Assembly: GCF_000013025.1 (NCBI RefSeq)
Contig: NC_008358.1
Location: forward strand, 2,294,001 to 2,358,000
DNA length: 64,000 bases
Direction: 5' to 3'
Source of the DNA: Hyphomonas neptunium ATCC 15444
GTDB taxonomy: Bacteria > Pseudomonadota > Alphaproteobacteria > Caulobacterales > Hyphomonadaceae
Under the pieces are notes generated by a model. The model saw nothing but the letters and a program-made list of their open reading frames with translations. It did no database searches and had not been told where the DNA came from. A program made the translations under genes and the position numbers. Positions 17,615 through 25,422 of this stretch are shown here, in pieces (within the stretch, counting starts at the first letter, position 1; each line of letters starts with the position of its first letter).

Positions 17615-18724
17615 ATGACCAAGGAGTCACTCTTGGACCGGCCCGGCCTCGATACGAATCCACTGGAACTTGGGCCTGACTGGTTCAACACATTGTTTGC
17701 AGAGATCGGCATTGATGCCGAGGTTAAGTCTCTGACCTCAAAGTCGATCGGCACGGGCCAGATTGGCGAGAATGTGCGGTTCGTTTTCGAGTATGCCAAA
17801 GCTGGTCCGGACGCGCCCAAGACACTGGTCGGCAAGTTCCCGTCGGGCAACGAAACCAGCCTGATGGCTGCCAAGATGCTGAACCACTACAAGCGCGAAG
17901 TGTATTTCTACCGTACCTTCCCGAAGGTCGCCGGGCGCATCACGCCAGACGCGCTGTATACGGATTATGATGAGGCCACCAATCGTTTCGCCCTGATCAT
18001 GGAAGACATGTCGCCCTCCGAGCAGGGGGACCAGCTGAAGGGGTGCGGCCTTGTGGAGGCGAAACTGGCGCTCTCCGCCGCCGCCGTGTTGCACGCTTCC
18101 CATTGGGAAGATCCGACGCTCGACGATTATGACTGGCTGCAGGGCTCCTCCAAGGCGCCGCCGCCAGGCCTCGGGCCGGAACAGGTCGCCGGGCTTTGGG
18201 GCGCCTTCAAGGAACGCTACGCTGCGCAGCTCAACGCAGACCAGATCGAAGTGGGCGACGCTTATGCCGCCAGCCTGCCCAAATGGGGCGACAGCTATAC
18301 CGGCCCGCATGCGCTGACCCATTCCGACTTCCGGCTGGACAACATGCTGTTCGGCCCGCCCGGCGCGGCCAAACCGCTGGCGGTGGTTGACTGGCAGACC
18401 GTGGGCAGGGGCGCGCCGGCCAATGATGTGGCCTATTTCATCGGCGCGGGCCTCACGCGCGAAGACCGGCCCAGGCATGAGCAGGCGCTGCTGCGCTATT
18501 ATCACGACTGCCTGAAAGCCGAGGGCATCACCAGCTACAGCTTTGAAGATCTCTACCAGCATTATCGCTGGTTCTCGTTCTACGGCATCTCGGTTGCCTT
18601 TGCAGCGGCGATGCTCGTGAAGCAGACCGAGCGGGGCGACGAGATGTTCCTTACGATGTTGCGCCGTCACACCGCCCAGGTGCGCGACAACAACGCGATG
18701 GAACTGTTGAACCAGGTTCGATAG
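17615..18724 (+). CDS. Phosphotransferase family protein (APH/choline kinase-like fold)
   Basis: Kinase-like protein of 369 residues. The conserved features are a lysine in TLVGKFPSGNE, the ExxM segment ALIMEDMSPSEQGD, the catalytic loop THSDFRLDNMLF and the metal-binding VVDWQ. This places it in the ecdysteroid-kinase/aminoglycoside-phosphotransferase group, which phosphorylates small hydroxylated molecules. Members often lie in bacterial steroid, terpenoid or aromatic catabolic clusters. It follows the sulfatase by 47 bp and is the last gene of the receptor-sulfatase set. A role in activating the desulfated hydroxyl compound is possible but is inference. Confidence 0.85.
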   Translation: MTKESLLDRPGLDTNPLELGPDWFNTLFAEIGIDAEVKSLTSKSIGTGQIGENVRFVFEYAKAGPDAPKTLVGKFPSGNETSLMAAKMLNHYKREVYFYRTFPKVAGRITPDALYTDYDEATNRFALIMEDMSPSEQGDQLKGCGLVEAKLALSAAAVLHASHWEDPTLDDYDWLQGSSKAPPPGLGPEQVAGLWGAFKERYAAQLNADQIEVGDAYAASLPKWGDSYTGPHALTHSDFRLDNMLFGPPGAAKPLAVVDWQTVGRGAPANDVAYFIGAGLTREDRPRHEQALLRYYHDCLKAEGITSYSFEDLYQHYRWFSFYGISVAFAAAMLVKQTERGDEMFLTMLRRHTAQVRDNNAMELLNQVR

Positions 18725-18774
18725 CTCGCGCGCAGGGCACCATCACCTGAGGGGGCTGGGCGCTGGCGACTGCC

Positions 18775-20349
18775 TCACATCCGCACCTCAACCAGATACG
18801 GTCCCTGCGAGGCGAACCCCCGCCGGAGTTCCCGCGCGAATTCTTCCAGATCACGCGCGATCCCGCACTCCACGCCGCACCCTTTTGCAAGGGATTGCCA
18901 ATCGAGCGCTGGATCCCCGATCGTCAGCATCGCCTCGGCGCGGGCGCCGGGTACGCCCGACCCCATATTGAAAAACTCACCCCGCAAAATCTGATAGGCG
19001 CGATTGGCAAAGATCACGATCGTCACGTCGAGCCCTTCACGCGCCATGCTCCAAAGCGCTTGCGGCGTGTACATCGCGCTCCCATCGCCTGACAGGGCCA
19101 GCACCTTGCGGCCAGGCGCAGCGATAGCGGCGCCGACAGCTGCCGGAAGCGCAAACCCGATGGCCGCGCCCATGCTGGAGATCCAGTCATGCGGCGCCGT
19201 CGTCCGGGTCTTTGCGTAAAAGCTCCGCCCGGCGGTCACCGCCTCATCAATGACGATACACTGCTCCGGCAGGAGCGCCGCAATCACCTCTCCCAGGCCG
19301 TCATGGCTGATCGGGCCGGTGGGCACTGCCGGGCGCGCCAGCGGCGCGACGCCTTCGCCCGCGGCCGACCGCACACCAAGCGCCCGGGCAACAGCTTCTA
19401 AAGCCGCCTCGATGTCTTCTTCCGGACTCGCCAGTTCACAGACATTACAGTCAGCCGGCAGCAATTTCACCGGCTTTCCGGGATAGGCAAAAAAAGCGAT
19501 CGGATCGCGCGCGCCGGCAAGAACCACATCGCGCGTCCCGGCAAGAGCCTTCAGGGCGGCCTCGACCGGCTGCGTATACGGAACAAGAGAAAACGGCGCG
19601 CGCCCGGCGCCCCGTTCCATGCAGGCATTATGCGTCTCCGCCATCAGGCGGCAGCCGGTCGCGGCCGCAATCGCACCGGCCCAGGACAGCGCTTTGCCTC
19701 TGACCGCCCCGTCCCCCAGCAGCAGAATGGCATTGCTGCCACCGCGACGCAGCGCCTCGGCCGCAGCATCCACAAATTCGGCGCGAACCGCGCGGCGCGG
19801 CGCCACGGAGCGCACCGGCGCAGCCTCACCCGCCGCGCACCACGAAATATCCGCAGGCAGGATAAGCGTCGCAATCTTGCCCGGTGACTGACGCGCCAGC
19901 GCGACGGCCTCTGCAGCATCCCCCGCAAGGCTATCTGCCGAACACGTCGTGCGCACCCAGTTGGACATCGGGCGGGCCACCGCCTCCACATCCCCGGCAA
20001 GCGGCGAGGCCAGCGGCGCATGATAGGTGGCATGGTCGCCGACAATATTGACGATGCCCGAGCGGGCTTTTTTGGCATTGTGAAGGTTGGCCAGCCCGTT
20101 GGCGAGCCCCGGCGCCAGGTGCAGCAGGGTTGCTGCCGGCTTGCCGGAAACCCGGTAATACCCGTCCGCCGCGCCCGTCACGATCCCCTCAAACAGTCCC
20201 AGAACGCACCGCATGCCGCTGATCCGGTCGAGCGCACCGACAAAGTGCATCTCTGAGGTTCCGGGATTGGCAAAACAGACATCCACCCCGCCCTCAATAA
20301 GCGTATGGACAAGACGCTCGGCGCCGCTTTCAGGTTTATCCGTATTCAT
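18775..20349 (-). CDS. Thiamine diphosphate-dependent enzyme, acetolactate synthase large subunit-like
   Basis: ThDP enzyme of about 524 residues with three domains. The N-terminal pyrimidine-binding domain has FANPGTSEMHF and the catalytic glutamate in VLGLFEGIVTGAADGY. The central domain binds no obvious FAD. The C-terminal domain has the ThDP motif GDGSAMYTPQALW ending in NRAYQIL. It resembles the benzoylformate-decarboxylase/IlvB-like group that decarboxylates 2-oxo acids or makes C-C bonds. The start at 20349 was chosen for the upstream GGAGAGAGT; the frame is open to 20439. It is in an operon after an MFS gene and a SnoaL-like gene. The specific substrate is unknown. Confidence 0.88.
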   Translation of the reverse strand: MNTDKPESGAERLVHTLIEGGVDVCFANPGTSEMHFVGALDRISGMRCVLGLFEGIVTGAADGYYRVSGKPAATLLHLAPGLANGLANLHNAKKARSGIVNIVGDHATYHAPLASPLAGDVEAVARPMSNWVRTTCSADSLAGDAAEAVALARQSPGKIATLILPADISWCAAGEAAPVRSVAPRRAVRAEFVDAAAEALRRGGSNAILLLGDGAVRGKALSWAGAIAAATGCRLMAETHNACMERGAGRAPFSLVPYTQPVEAALKALAGTRDVVLAGARDPIAFFAYPGKPVKLLPADCNVCELASPEEDIEAALEAVARALGVRSAAGEGVAPLARPAVPTGPISHDGLGEVIAALLPEQCIVIDEAVTAGRSFYAKTRTTAPHDWISSMGAAIGFALPAAVGAAIAAPGRKVLALSGDGSAMYTPQALWSMAREGLDVTIVIFANRAYQILRGEFFNMGSGVPGARAEAMLTIGDPALDWQSLAKGCGVECGIARDLEEFARELRRGFASQGPYLVEVRM

Positions 20350-20435
20350 ACTCTCTCCGAATATTTCTGCATCATTGTGCCGGGGCCGGCCCGGGCCCGC
20401 TTCAGGCCGGGGCGCGGACGGATCCGTCCGGGGCA

Positions 20436-20864
20436 TCACGCCTCCGGACGGCGGAAGATGCTTTGGCCCTTATGCACCGCGATGAACCAGGTGCCGTTGA
20501 TCCGCCGATAGACCTGGTGGAATTCTCCGACAGCCAGAGGCGGAGCGATCGGCAGAATGTCCTGTCCGGGATACTGATCTTTAAAAGCATCGAACAGGAT
20601 ATACTCGGCAACGCCTTCCGCCTCATTCGGGCCAGTCAGCTTGACAACGGGCGGGGCCAGAACATGGCGCGTGACGCGATTTGGATCGCGCCGCGAAAGC
20701 CCTTTCCGGATCGTTTCCCGCCCCTTTAGAGCAGCGCCGCCATGGCCATGAAGAATGCCGTCTTCAGAAAATAGAGCGATCACGTCCTCAATATTGTGCC
20801 GGTCAATGTGATGGGTCCATAGGGACGCCAGGCGCGCGCAGGCAAGTTCATCCTGTTGGCTCAT
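20436..20864 (-). CDS. SnoaL-like / NTF2-fold protein
   Basis: Small protein of 142 residues with an NTF2-like cone fold: LASLWTHHIDRHNIEDVIAL, then FSEDGILHGHG, a GRETIRKGLSRR helix and a C-terminal sheet ending FIAVHKGQSIFRR. Family members include polyketide cyclases, isomerases, dehydratases and small ring-hydroxylating subunits; the HxxxD-like pattern near residue 19 is suggestive but not decisive. It lies between an MFS transporter and a ThDP enzyme in the same operon, which points to a catabolic isomerase or dehydratase. The reaction is not assigned. Confidence 0.8.
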   Translation of the reverse strand: MSQQDELACARLASLWTHHIDRHNIEDVIALFSEDGILHGHGGAALKGRETIRKGLSRRDPNRVTRHVLAPPVVKLTGPNEAEGVAEYILFDAFKDQYPGQDILPIAPPLAVGEFHQVYRRINGTWFIAVHKGQSIFRRPEA

Positions 20865-20888
20865 AAGTGTATCTCCGAAAACTTGGCG

Positions 20889-22220
20889 TCAGACAGGCTG
20901 GCTGGATGTTGCGGCGATTGCCGGGTCTGGCTGCACCACGCTGCGCAACCGCCAGAGTGCAAAGACATAACAGGTCAGCGACACGGCAATCGCGCTCCAT
21001 GCAACGATCGTCAGCGCTTCGCCGATGTTGCGCTCAGAGGTGCTGCTGGCCGCAAGGCTTGACACCAGGATCGGCCCCAGCCCCATGCCCAGAACATTGT
21101 TGAACATCAGATACAGCGCCGACATGCGGCCCAGAAAGGGCGTCGGCGTGACCGCCTGCATGATGATCGGCGTGAAGGCCGCCGTTGCAATGCTGCCGCA
21201 TGTCCCGATGGCGATGCCGGCAAGCACTAGGCGGGTGTCACCTCCGCCGACAACAAGCGCCAACAAGGGCAGCACAGTGAGGTTTAGAAGGATCGCCGTT
21301 AAAATAGCGCCGCGAACCCGGGACTTCGCCCCCAGAAGCCGCACCAGGGGCGTGACGGCAAGCATGCCAACCAGAGCGCCCGCAATCGCAAACAGGCCAA
21401 AGAAAAGACCTGCAGACGTATCGGCAACGCCGTGCTCGCGTGTCAGCATCGTCGGCCCCCAGGCACTCATGCCAAGCGCCACCGTAAAGCTCGCCCCCGT
21501 GCCTATGAATATGGGAAGATAAAGCGTGATGCGCGACCCGAAGTGCGAGAAGAATTCCGCCAGGGACGCGGTTGGCCCGCCAGGCTCGCCATCTTCCTGA
21601 ATCTGCCGCGGCGGTTCTTTCACCAGCCAGGCAAACAAGCCAGCCAGTATGGGACCAGGGATCGCCACAATGACAAACATAATCCGCCACGGCTCAACGC
21701 CCACTTCAGGAGAGATCATCTCGGCAAGTTTCAGCGCCCCCGCCCCGACAATGAATGAGCCCGCGCCCATCATCACGCCGGTGAGCGTATAAACCGTCGT
21801 CGGCAACGTTCTGCGTTCTTTGGTGAACAGTTCACTGATCAATGACATCGCGGCCGGCATCAACACGGCCTCGCCCACCGCCACCCCGGACCGGCATGCA
21901 ACCAGCATCGGATAGGAGGCTGCAAAGGCCGAGCAGAAAGTCGCGCCACTCCAGAGCAACACGCCCCCCAGCAGAACCTGCCTGCGGCGCCCGGAATCCA
22001 CCAGCTGGGCAGCGGGAAAACCGGCGAGCACGTACACAACAACGAAGCCGAGCCCGAACAGCAGGCTGATTTGCGTATCACTGACCCCCAGGCTGGTGCG
22101 AACCGGGTCCACAACCAGCGCCAGAACCATGCGGTCGAGAAACGACAAGGCGAAGAGGCAGCAGAGCAATGCAACCGCACGCCATGCATGCGCCTCCTTG
22201 TGTGCGTCTATTCCTGCCAT
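20889..22220 (-). CDS. MFS transporter, spinster-like
   Basis: Inner membrane major facilitator of about 443 residues with twelve predicted hydrophobic segments. Family features: LSFLDRMVLALVVDPVR in TM1, SDTQISLLFGLGF before TM2 and the AAQLVDSGRRRQVLLGGVLL loop with the conserved acidic/arginine-rich pattern. These match the spinster/hexuronate-like group frequent in alphaproteobacterial catabolic clusters. Start 22220 is supported by GGGAG 7 nt upstream; the frame runs open to 22385. It heads a three-gene operon with SnoaL-like and ThDP genes and is divergent from a LysR regulator. It probably imports or exports a pathway compound. Confidence 0.9.
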   Translation of the reverse strand: MAGIDAHKEAHAWRAVALLCCLFALSFLDRMVLALVVDPVRTSLGVSDTQISLLFGLGFVVVYVLAGFPAAQLVDSGRRRQVLLGGVLLWSGATFCSAFAASYPMLVACRSGVAVGEAVLMPAAMSLISELFTKERRTLPTTVYTLTGVMMGAGSFIVGAGALKLAEMISPEVGVEPWRIMFVIVAIPGPILAGLFAWLVKEPPRQIQEDGEPGGPTASLAEFFSHFGSRITLYLPIFIGTGASFTVALGMSAWGPTMLTREHGVADTSAGLFFGLFAIAGALVGMLAVTPLVRLLGAKSRVRGAILTAILLNLTVLPLLALVVGGGDTRLVLAGIAIGTCGSIATAAFTPIIMQAVTPTPFLGRMSALYLMFNNVLGMGLGPILVSSLAASSTSERNIGEALTIVAWSAIAVSLTCYVFALWRLRSVVQPDPAIAATSSQPV

Positions 22221-22356
22221 ATGCCACTCCCTGATCAGTATATTTTGACGTGCGCGGGACGCTCCACACGCAGCGGATTTCTGTTCGCTTCTATCCGGCC
22301 CGGGCGCCGAGACCGTGGGTTCCCGCAAAAGAGAGACCGCACCCGCCCAGGCGCAT

Positions 22357-22364
22357 TGCATGCA
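22357..22364. promoter_or_regulatory. TGCATGCA palindrome, copy 2
   Basis: Located in the 270-bp divergent region between the MFS operon (start 22220) and the LysR gene (start 22492). The flank TTTTGT matches the TTTGT next to copy 1. Possibly the operator of the LysR protein or of a shared cluster regulator. Confidence 0.5.
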
Positions 22365-22491
22365 TTTTGTGGTTGGTGTACCCACCCCCTAAGCGCTCTG
22401 CGTGCTTCAGGCGCCGTCGCCGGTTTTGCGCGTGCCGGCTTATGCGGCAGAGAGAAGGTGTGGCGCAGATGCCGAACCAGGGAGAACGGGA

Positions 22492-23430
22492 ATGAAACTG
22501 CGCCAGCTGGCGGCCTTCATCCGTGTATGCCAGATCGGAAGCATCACCCGCGCAGCGGCAGAGCTGAACATTGCCCAGCCCGCACTGGGTTTGCAGATCC
22601 GCAATCTGGAATCTGATTTCGGCGCCGAGCTGATTGCCCGCGGGCCAAGGGGCGTACGCCCCACCCCGGCAGGAGAACTCGTTCTGGCCTGGGCGCAGGA
22701 TGTTCTGCAAAGCCGCGACAGCATTCTTCACAAGGTGCGCGAGCTCGCGGCCAGCGCGCCACCCAGTCTGAAACTCGGTCTGACGCCGAGCGTGGCAGGT
22801 CTGATCTCTGACAGCCTTGTGGACTGGGCCAATACAGAGGGGCGCTCGGTCAGCCTGTCCCTGATCAAAGCGTTCAGCAACAACATCTCTCAGCTTGTCG
22901 AGATGCAGCAACTGGACCTTGGCCTGACCTGCAGCGCACGCCCCCGCGAAGCGCTCGATAGCCAGCCGATCCTGCTCGAGCGGCTGTACTTTATGGGCGC
23001 GTCCGACGGGACTACAGGGCCCATCTCCCTTGAGGACGCGCTTGACCGGCCCATCGCCCTTCCGAAAGGACGTGACTCGGTGCGCCGCGCCGTCGATGAA
23101 GGCGTGCTCCGTCAAGGGCTGGTTCTGAAAAACACGATGGAGATCAACTCGCTGGAAACCGCCAAAGATCTCGCGGTTGCCGGGATTGCCGGATGCATCC
23201 TTCCGCTGGGAAGCGCGCCGGATGCGGCCAGCCTGGGCCTCAGGCTGCGCCCGATTATTTCCCCCGCCCTGACCCGGACGATCTATCTCGTCCGCCGGTA
23301 CGACCATATTCCCACCGATGCGGAACAAAGGCTGATTAACACCATGACAGCCACCCTGCTCGGCCTGATCGGCGAAGCCGGGATTAGCCCGTATGAACGC
23401 CCGACGGAGACGGTCTCTGAAAAGGGATGA
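22492..23430 (+). CDS. LysR family regulator
   Basis: LysR-type regulator of 312 residues. The N-terminal winged helix is standard: LRQLAAFIRVCQIGSITRAA, AELNIAQPALGLQIRNLE and ARGPRGVRPTPAG. The C-terminal periplasmic-binding-like domain begins about residue 90 (LKLGLTPSVAGLISD). The start at 22492 follows GGGAGAACGGG and gives the normal family N-terminus; the frame is open to 22402. It is divergent from the MFS operon, the usual arrangement for control of the divergent genes, and convergent with the FAH-family gene. Confidence 0.93.
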   Translation: MKLRQLAAFIRVCQIGSITRAAAELNIAQPALGLQIRNLESDFGAELIARGPRGVRPTPAGELVLAWAQDVLQSRDSILHKVRELAASAPPSLKLGLTPSVAGLISDSLVDWANTEGRSVSLSLIKAFSNNISQLVEMQQLDLGLTCSARPREALDSQPILLERLYFMGASDGTTGPISLEDALDRPIALPKGRDSVRRAVDEGVLRQGLVLKNTMEINSLETAKDLAVAGIAGCILPLGSAPDAASLGLRLRPIISPALTRTIYLVRRYDHIPTDAEQRLINTMTATLLGLIGEAGISPYERPTETVSEKG

Positions 23431-23500
23431 TTCTCCCGGCACGGCGGACAGGCGTGTCCTCCGCCCCCGTATCATGTGTCGGGGAGCCCGGAGCCTCACG

Positions 23501-24346
23501 TCAGTGCTCGCTGCCAACCGGGTTCGACAGAACCCCTATCTGTGAAACGTCCACCTCAATCACATCGCCCGCCTTCATCCAGAGGGGCGGTTTGCGGCGC
23601 GCGCCAACGCCGCCTGGCGTCCCTGTGGCAATCACATCTCCCGGCGCCAGGGGCGTCCATTGCGACACATAAGCAATCGCGGTCGGAATGTCGTACAACA
23701 TCAGATCAGCCGTTGTGGACTGAACCGTCTCGCCATTCAGGCGGGTTTCCAGTTTCATCACGCTCGGATCAGGAATCTCATCCGCCGTGACGATCCACGG
23801 GCCAAGCGCGCCAGAGCGCCAGAAATTCTTGCCTGCCGACACCGAGTGCTTCTGATAATCGCGCACGCTGCCATCGAGCATGATCGTATATCCGAACACA
23901 TGATCTAAGGCAGTTTCACGCGAAATGTGCCGTCCACCCTTGCCAATGACGACGCAGATCTCGCCTTCATAATCAAACTGTTCGGATACCTTCGGCCGAA
24001 GCACAGCCTCTCCGTGGGGCACGAGCGAATCGGCAACCTTTGTAAACAGCGCGGGGTTAGGCGGCAGATCATTATGGGTTTCGTCCACATGATTCTTATA
24101 ATTCAGCCCGAGGCAAACGAGCTTTGACAGGGGCTCTGACGGCATCAACAGCCCGACCTGATCAAGCGGCAGCGTCTCACCCGCGCTATCTGCAATCTCC
24201 CCCAGCTGGCTGAGCGACAAACGCGGTGCATCGAACGGCGCCGCCAGCGCGGCCTCTTCATACCAGCGCCCCACCACATGCACGCGATCGCCCCGGATAA
24301 TGGCGGACGCCACGCGCCCGCCCCTCTGGATCTTTGCTACCTTCAT
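23501..24346 (-). CDS. Fumarylacetoacetate hydrolase family protein
   Basis: FAH-superfamily enzyme of 281 residues. The C-terminal catalytic domain has the metal-binding acidic residues in FDYEGEICVVIGKGG and YTIMLDGSVRDYQ, then RLNGETVQ and GDVIATGTPGGVGARRKPP. Such enzymes hydrolyse, hydrate or isomerise ring-fission products such as 2-hydroxymuconates or acylpyruvates. It follows the VOC gene by 64 bp on the same strand, consistent with the two acting in sequence on a cleaved catechol. Exact substrate unknown. Confidence 0.92.
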   Translation of the reverse strand: MKVAKIQRGGRVASAIIRGDRVHVVGRWYEEAALAAPFDAPRLSLSQLGEIADSAGETLPLDQVGLLMPSEPLSKLVCLGLNYKNHVDETHNDLPPNPALFTKVADSLVPHGEAVLRPKVSEQFDYEGEICVVIGKGGRHISRETALDHVFGYTIMLDGSVRDYQKHSVSAGKNFWRSGALGPWIVTADEIPDPSVMKLETRLNGETVQSTTADLMLYDIPTAIAYVSQWTPLAPGDVIATGTPGGVGARRKPPLWMKAGDVIEVDVSQIGVLSNPVGSEH

Positions 24347-24410
24347 ATCACTATACTCCGCTTACGGATTTTATATCAGAGAGGTCTGCGCACGGGCAGA
24401 CATCGCGCGC

Positions 24411-25058
24411 TCAGATGGAGAGCAATTCCCGCCGGGGCACTCCGGCGTGAAAGCGTCTGAGAAACTCATCGCGGTCCAGATCGATGCCGGAGGGATTGCG
24501 CTGAAACGCTTCCGAGCGCGTAAAGGCGATCATTTCTGCGGGGGTATCGAAATTATCCAGACAGAACTCAACGATATTCTCGTCAGGATCCCGAAAGTAG
24601 AAACTTGTGATCGGCCCATGATTGGCAGACCGGTGAGGATGGATGTCCGCATCCCGCAACGCTTCAATCCGCTTCACCAGTTCTGTCAGATCGGCATGCT
24701 TGAACTGCATGTGATTGAGACCGGGATCAGTCGTTGGGGCATGCGTCAGATGCGTCAGCTCAAAGATGGCGAAGGTCAGAGTGTGCGTCGCGGGCAGCTT
24801 CATACGCATAAAGACGGCCCGCACATCCTTGGCGTGAACCTGCTTGCCACCGTCCCCGTGATGATTGTCCACGGCAACATTCGGGTCAGGCTTATTCTCA
24901 AATGCCCAATCGGCACCGAGAACAGCGGCGTACCAGAGCTTCATCCGGTCAAACTGACTGGTCTGCAGAACCACCTCTGAAACCCATGTCGGCGCGATGA
25001 CCTGCGTCTTCGCTTTCAACGTGTTGAGCAGAGCGGTTTCTTTTGCGTCAGGTCCCAT
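24411..25058 (-). CDS. VOC family protein, extradiol dioxygenase-like
   Basis: Vicinal-oxygen-chelate protein of 215 residues resembling type I extradiol dioxygenases acting on biphenyl-2,3-diol-like catechols. The segments LNHMQFKHADL (second metal ligand, His), SANHGPITSFYF and DPDENIVEFCLDNFDTP (third ligand, Glu) are conserved, and the tail with FQRNPSGIDLD is typical of that subgroup. The first metal ligand, normally His in an HVVLQT motif, reads SEVVLQT here, so it is Glu or absent. This could change the metal or the activity. It is probably cotranscribed with the FAH-family gene and divergent from the aldehyde dehydrogenase. Confidence 0.85.
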   Translation of the reverse strand: MGPDAKETALLNTLKAKTQVIAPTWVSEVVLQTSQFDRMKLWYAAVLGADWAFENKPDPNVAVDNHHGDGGKQVHAKDVRAVFMRMKLPATHTLTFAIFELTHLTHAPTTDPGLNHMQFKHADLTELVKRIEALRDADIHPHRSANHGPITSFYFRDPDENIVEFCLDNFDTPAEMIAFTRSEAFQRNPSGIDLDRDEFLRRFHAGVPRRELLSI

Positions 25059-25248
25059 GTCTCTCGTCTCCTTTGTTCATCCGCTGCACGAGAGCACCGC
25101 GCCAGCGTATTTGCGCGCCTGCCTCATGTGCTATCCGGGCGGGCGCTGACTGTTTCCCGTAAGAGGCCAGCCTGTCTGACGTCCCGAGACAATCCGCGAT
25201 ACAGCGGCAGGCAGCCGGGCGGCCAGAGCCGTTTTGCGATGGCCGTCA

Positions 25249-25285
25249 GACAGGAACAATCTGGGCTTCCAAGATCGTTCCTGTC
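25249..25285. repeat. 14-bp inverted repeat in a divergent promoter
   Basis: GACAGGAACAATCT (25249-25262) and AGATCGTTCCTGTC (25272-25285) are complementary except for one A/C mismatch, with a 9-nt spacer. CCTGTCT occurs again at 25171-25177. No T-run follows, so an operator is more likely than a terminator. Confidence 0.5.
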
Positions 25286-25356
25286 TTGCCGCAAACATCA
25301 ATTAGCTTTGGTCGGTGGCCCTGGCGCCGGTCTATCAAGCCGGACAGAAATCGCGC

Positions 25357-25364
25357 TGCATGCA
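25357..25364. promoter_or_regulatory. TGCATGCA palindrome, copy 3
   Basis: Perfect 8-bp palindrome about 59 nt before the aldehyde dehydrogenase start, in the divergent region shared with the VOC gene. See the other copies at 12389 and 22357. The flanks differ from copies 1 and 2, which weakens but does not remove the case. Confidence 0.45.
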
Positions 25365-25422
25365 CGCCGCCTCCTTGAGCACGGCCGGTGCGTTTGCCGC
25401 CTTAGCCCTGGAGTTTAAAAAA

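Larger units (their letters stand above)
25059..25422. other. Divergent intergenic region, VOC / aldehyde dehydrogenase
   Basis: About 360 bp without a gene, holding promoters in both directions. It contains a 14-bp inverted repeat (25249-25285), an additional CCTGTCTGAC at 25171-25180 that is the reverse complement of 25245-25254, and the palindrome TGCATGCA at 25357-25364. The density of repeated elements suggests a control region. Confidence 0.55.

Noticed and set aside
22291..23517. 408-codon minus-strand open frame
   Set aside because: It is the antisense shadow of the LysR gene and shows no domain; such shadows are common in GC-rich sequence.
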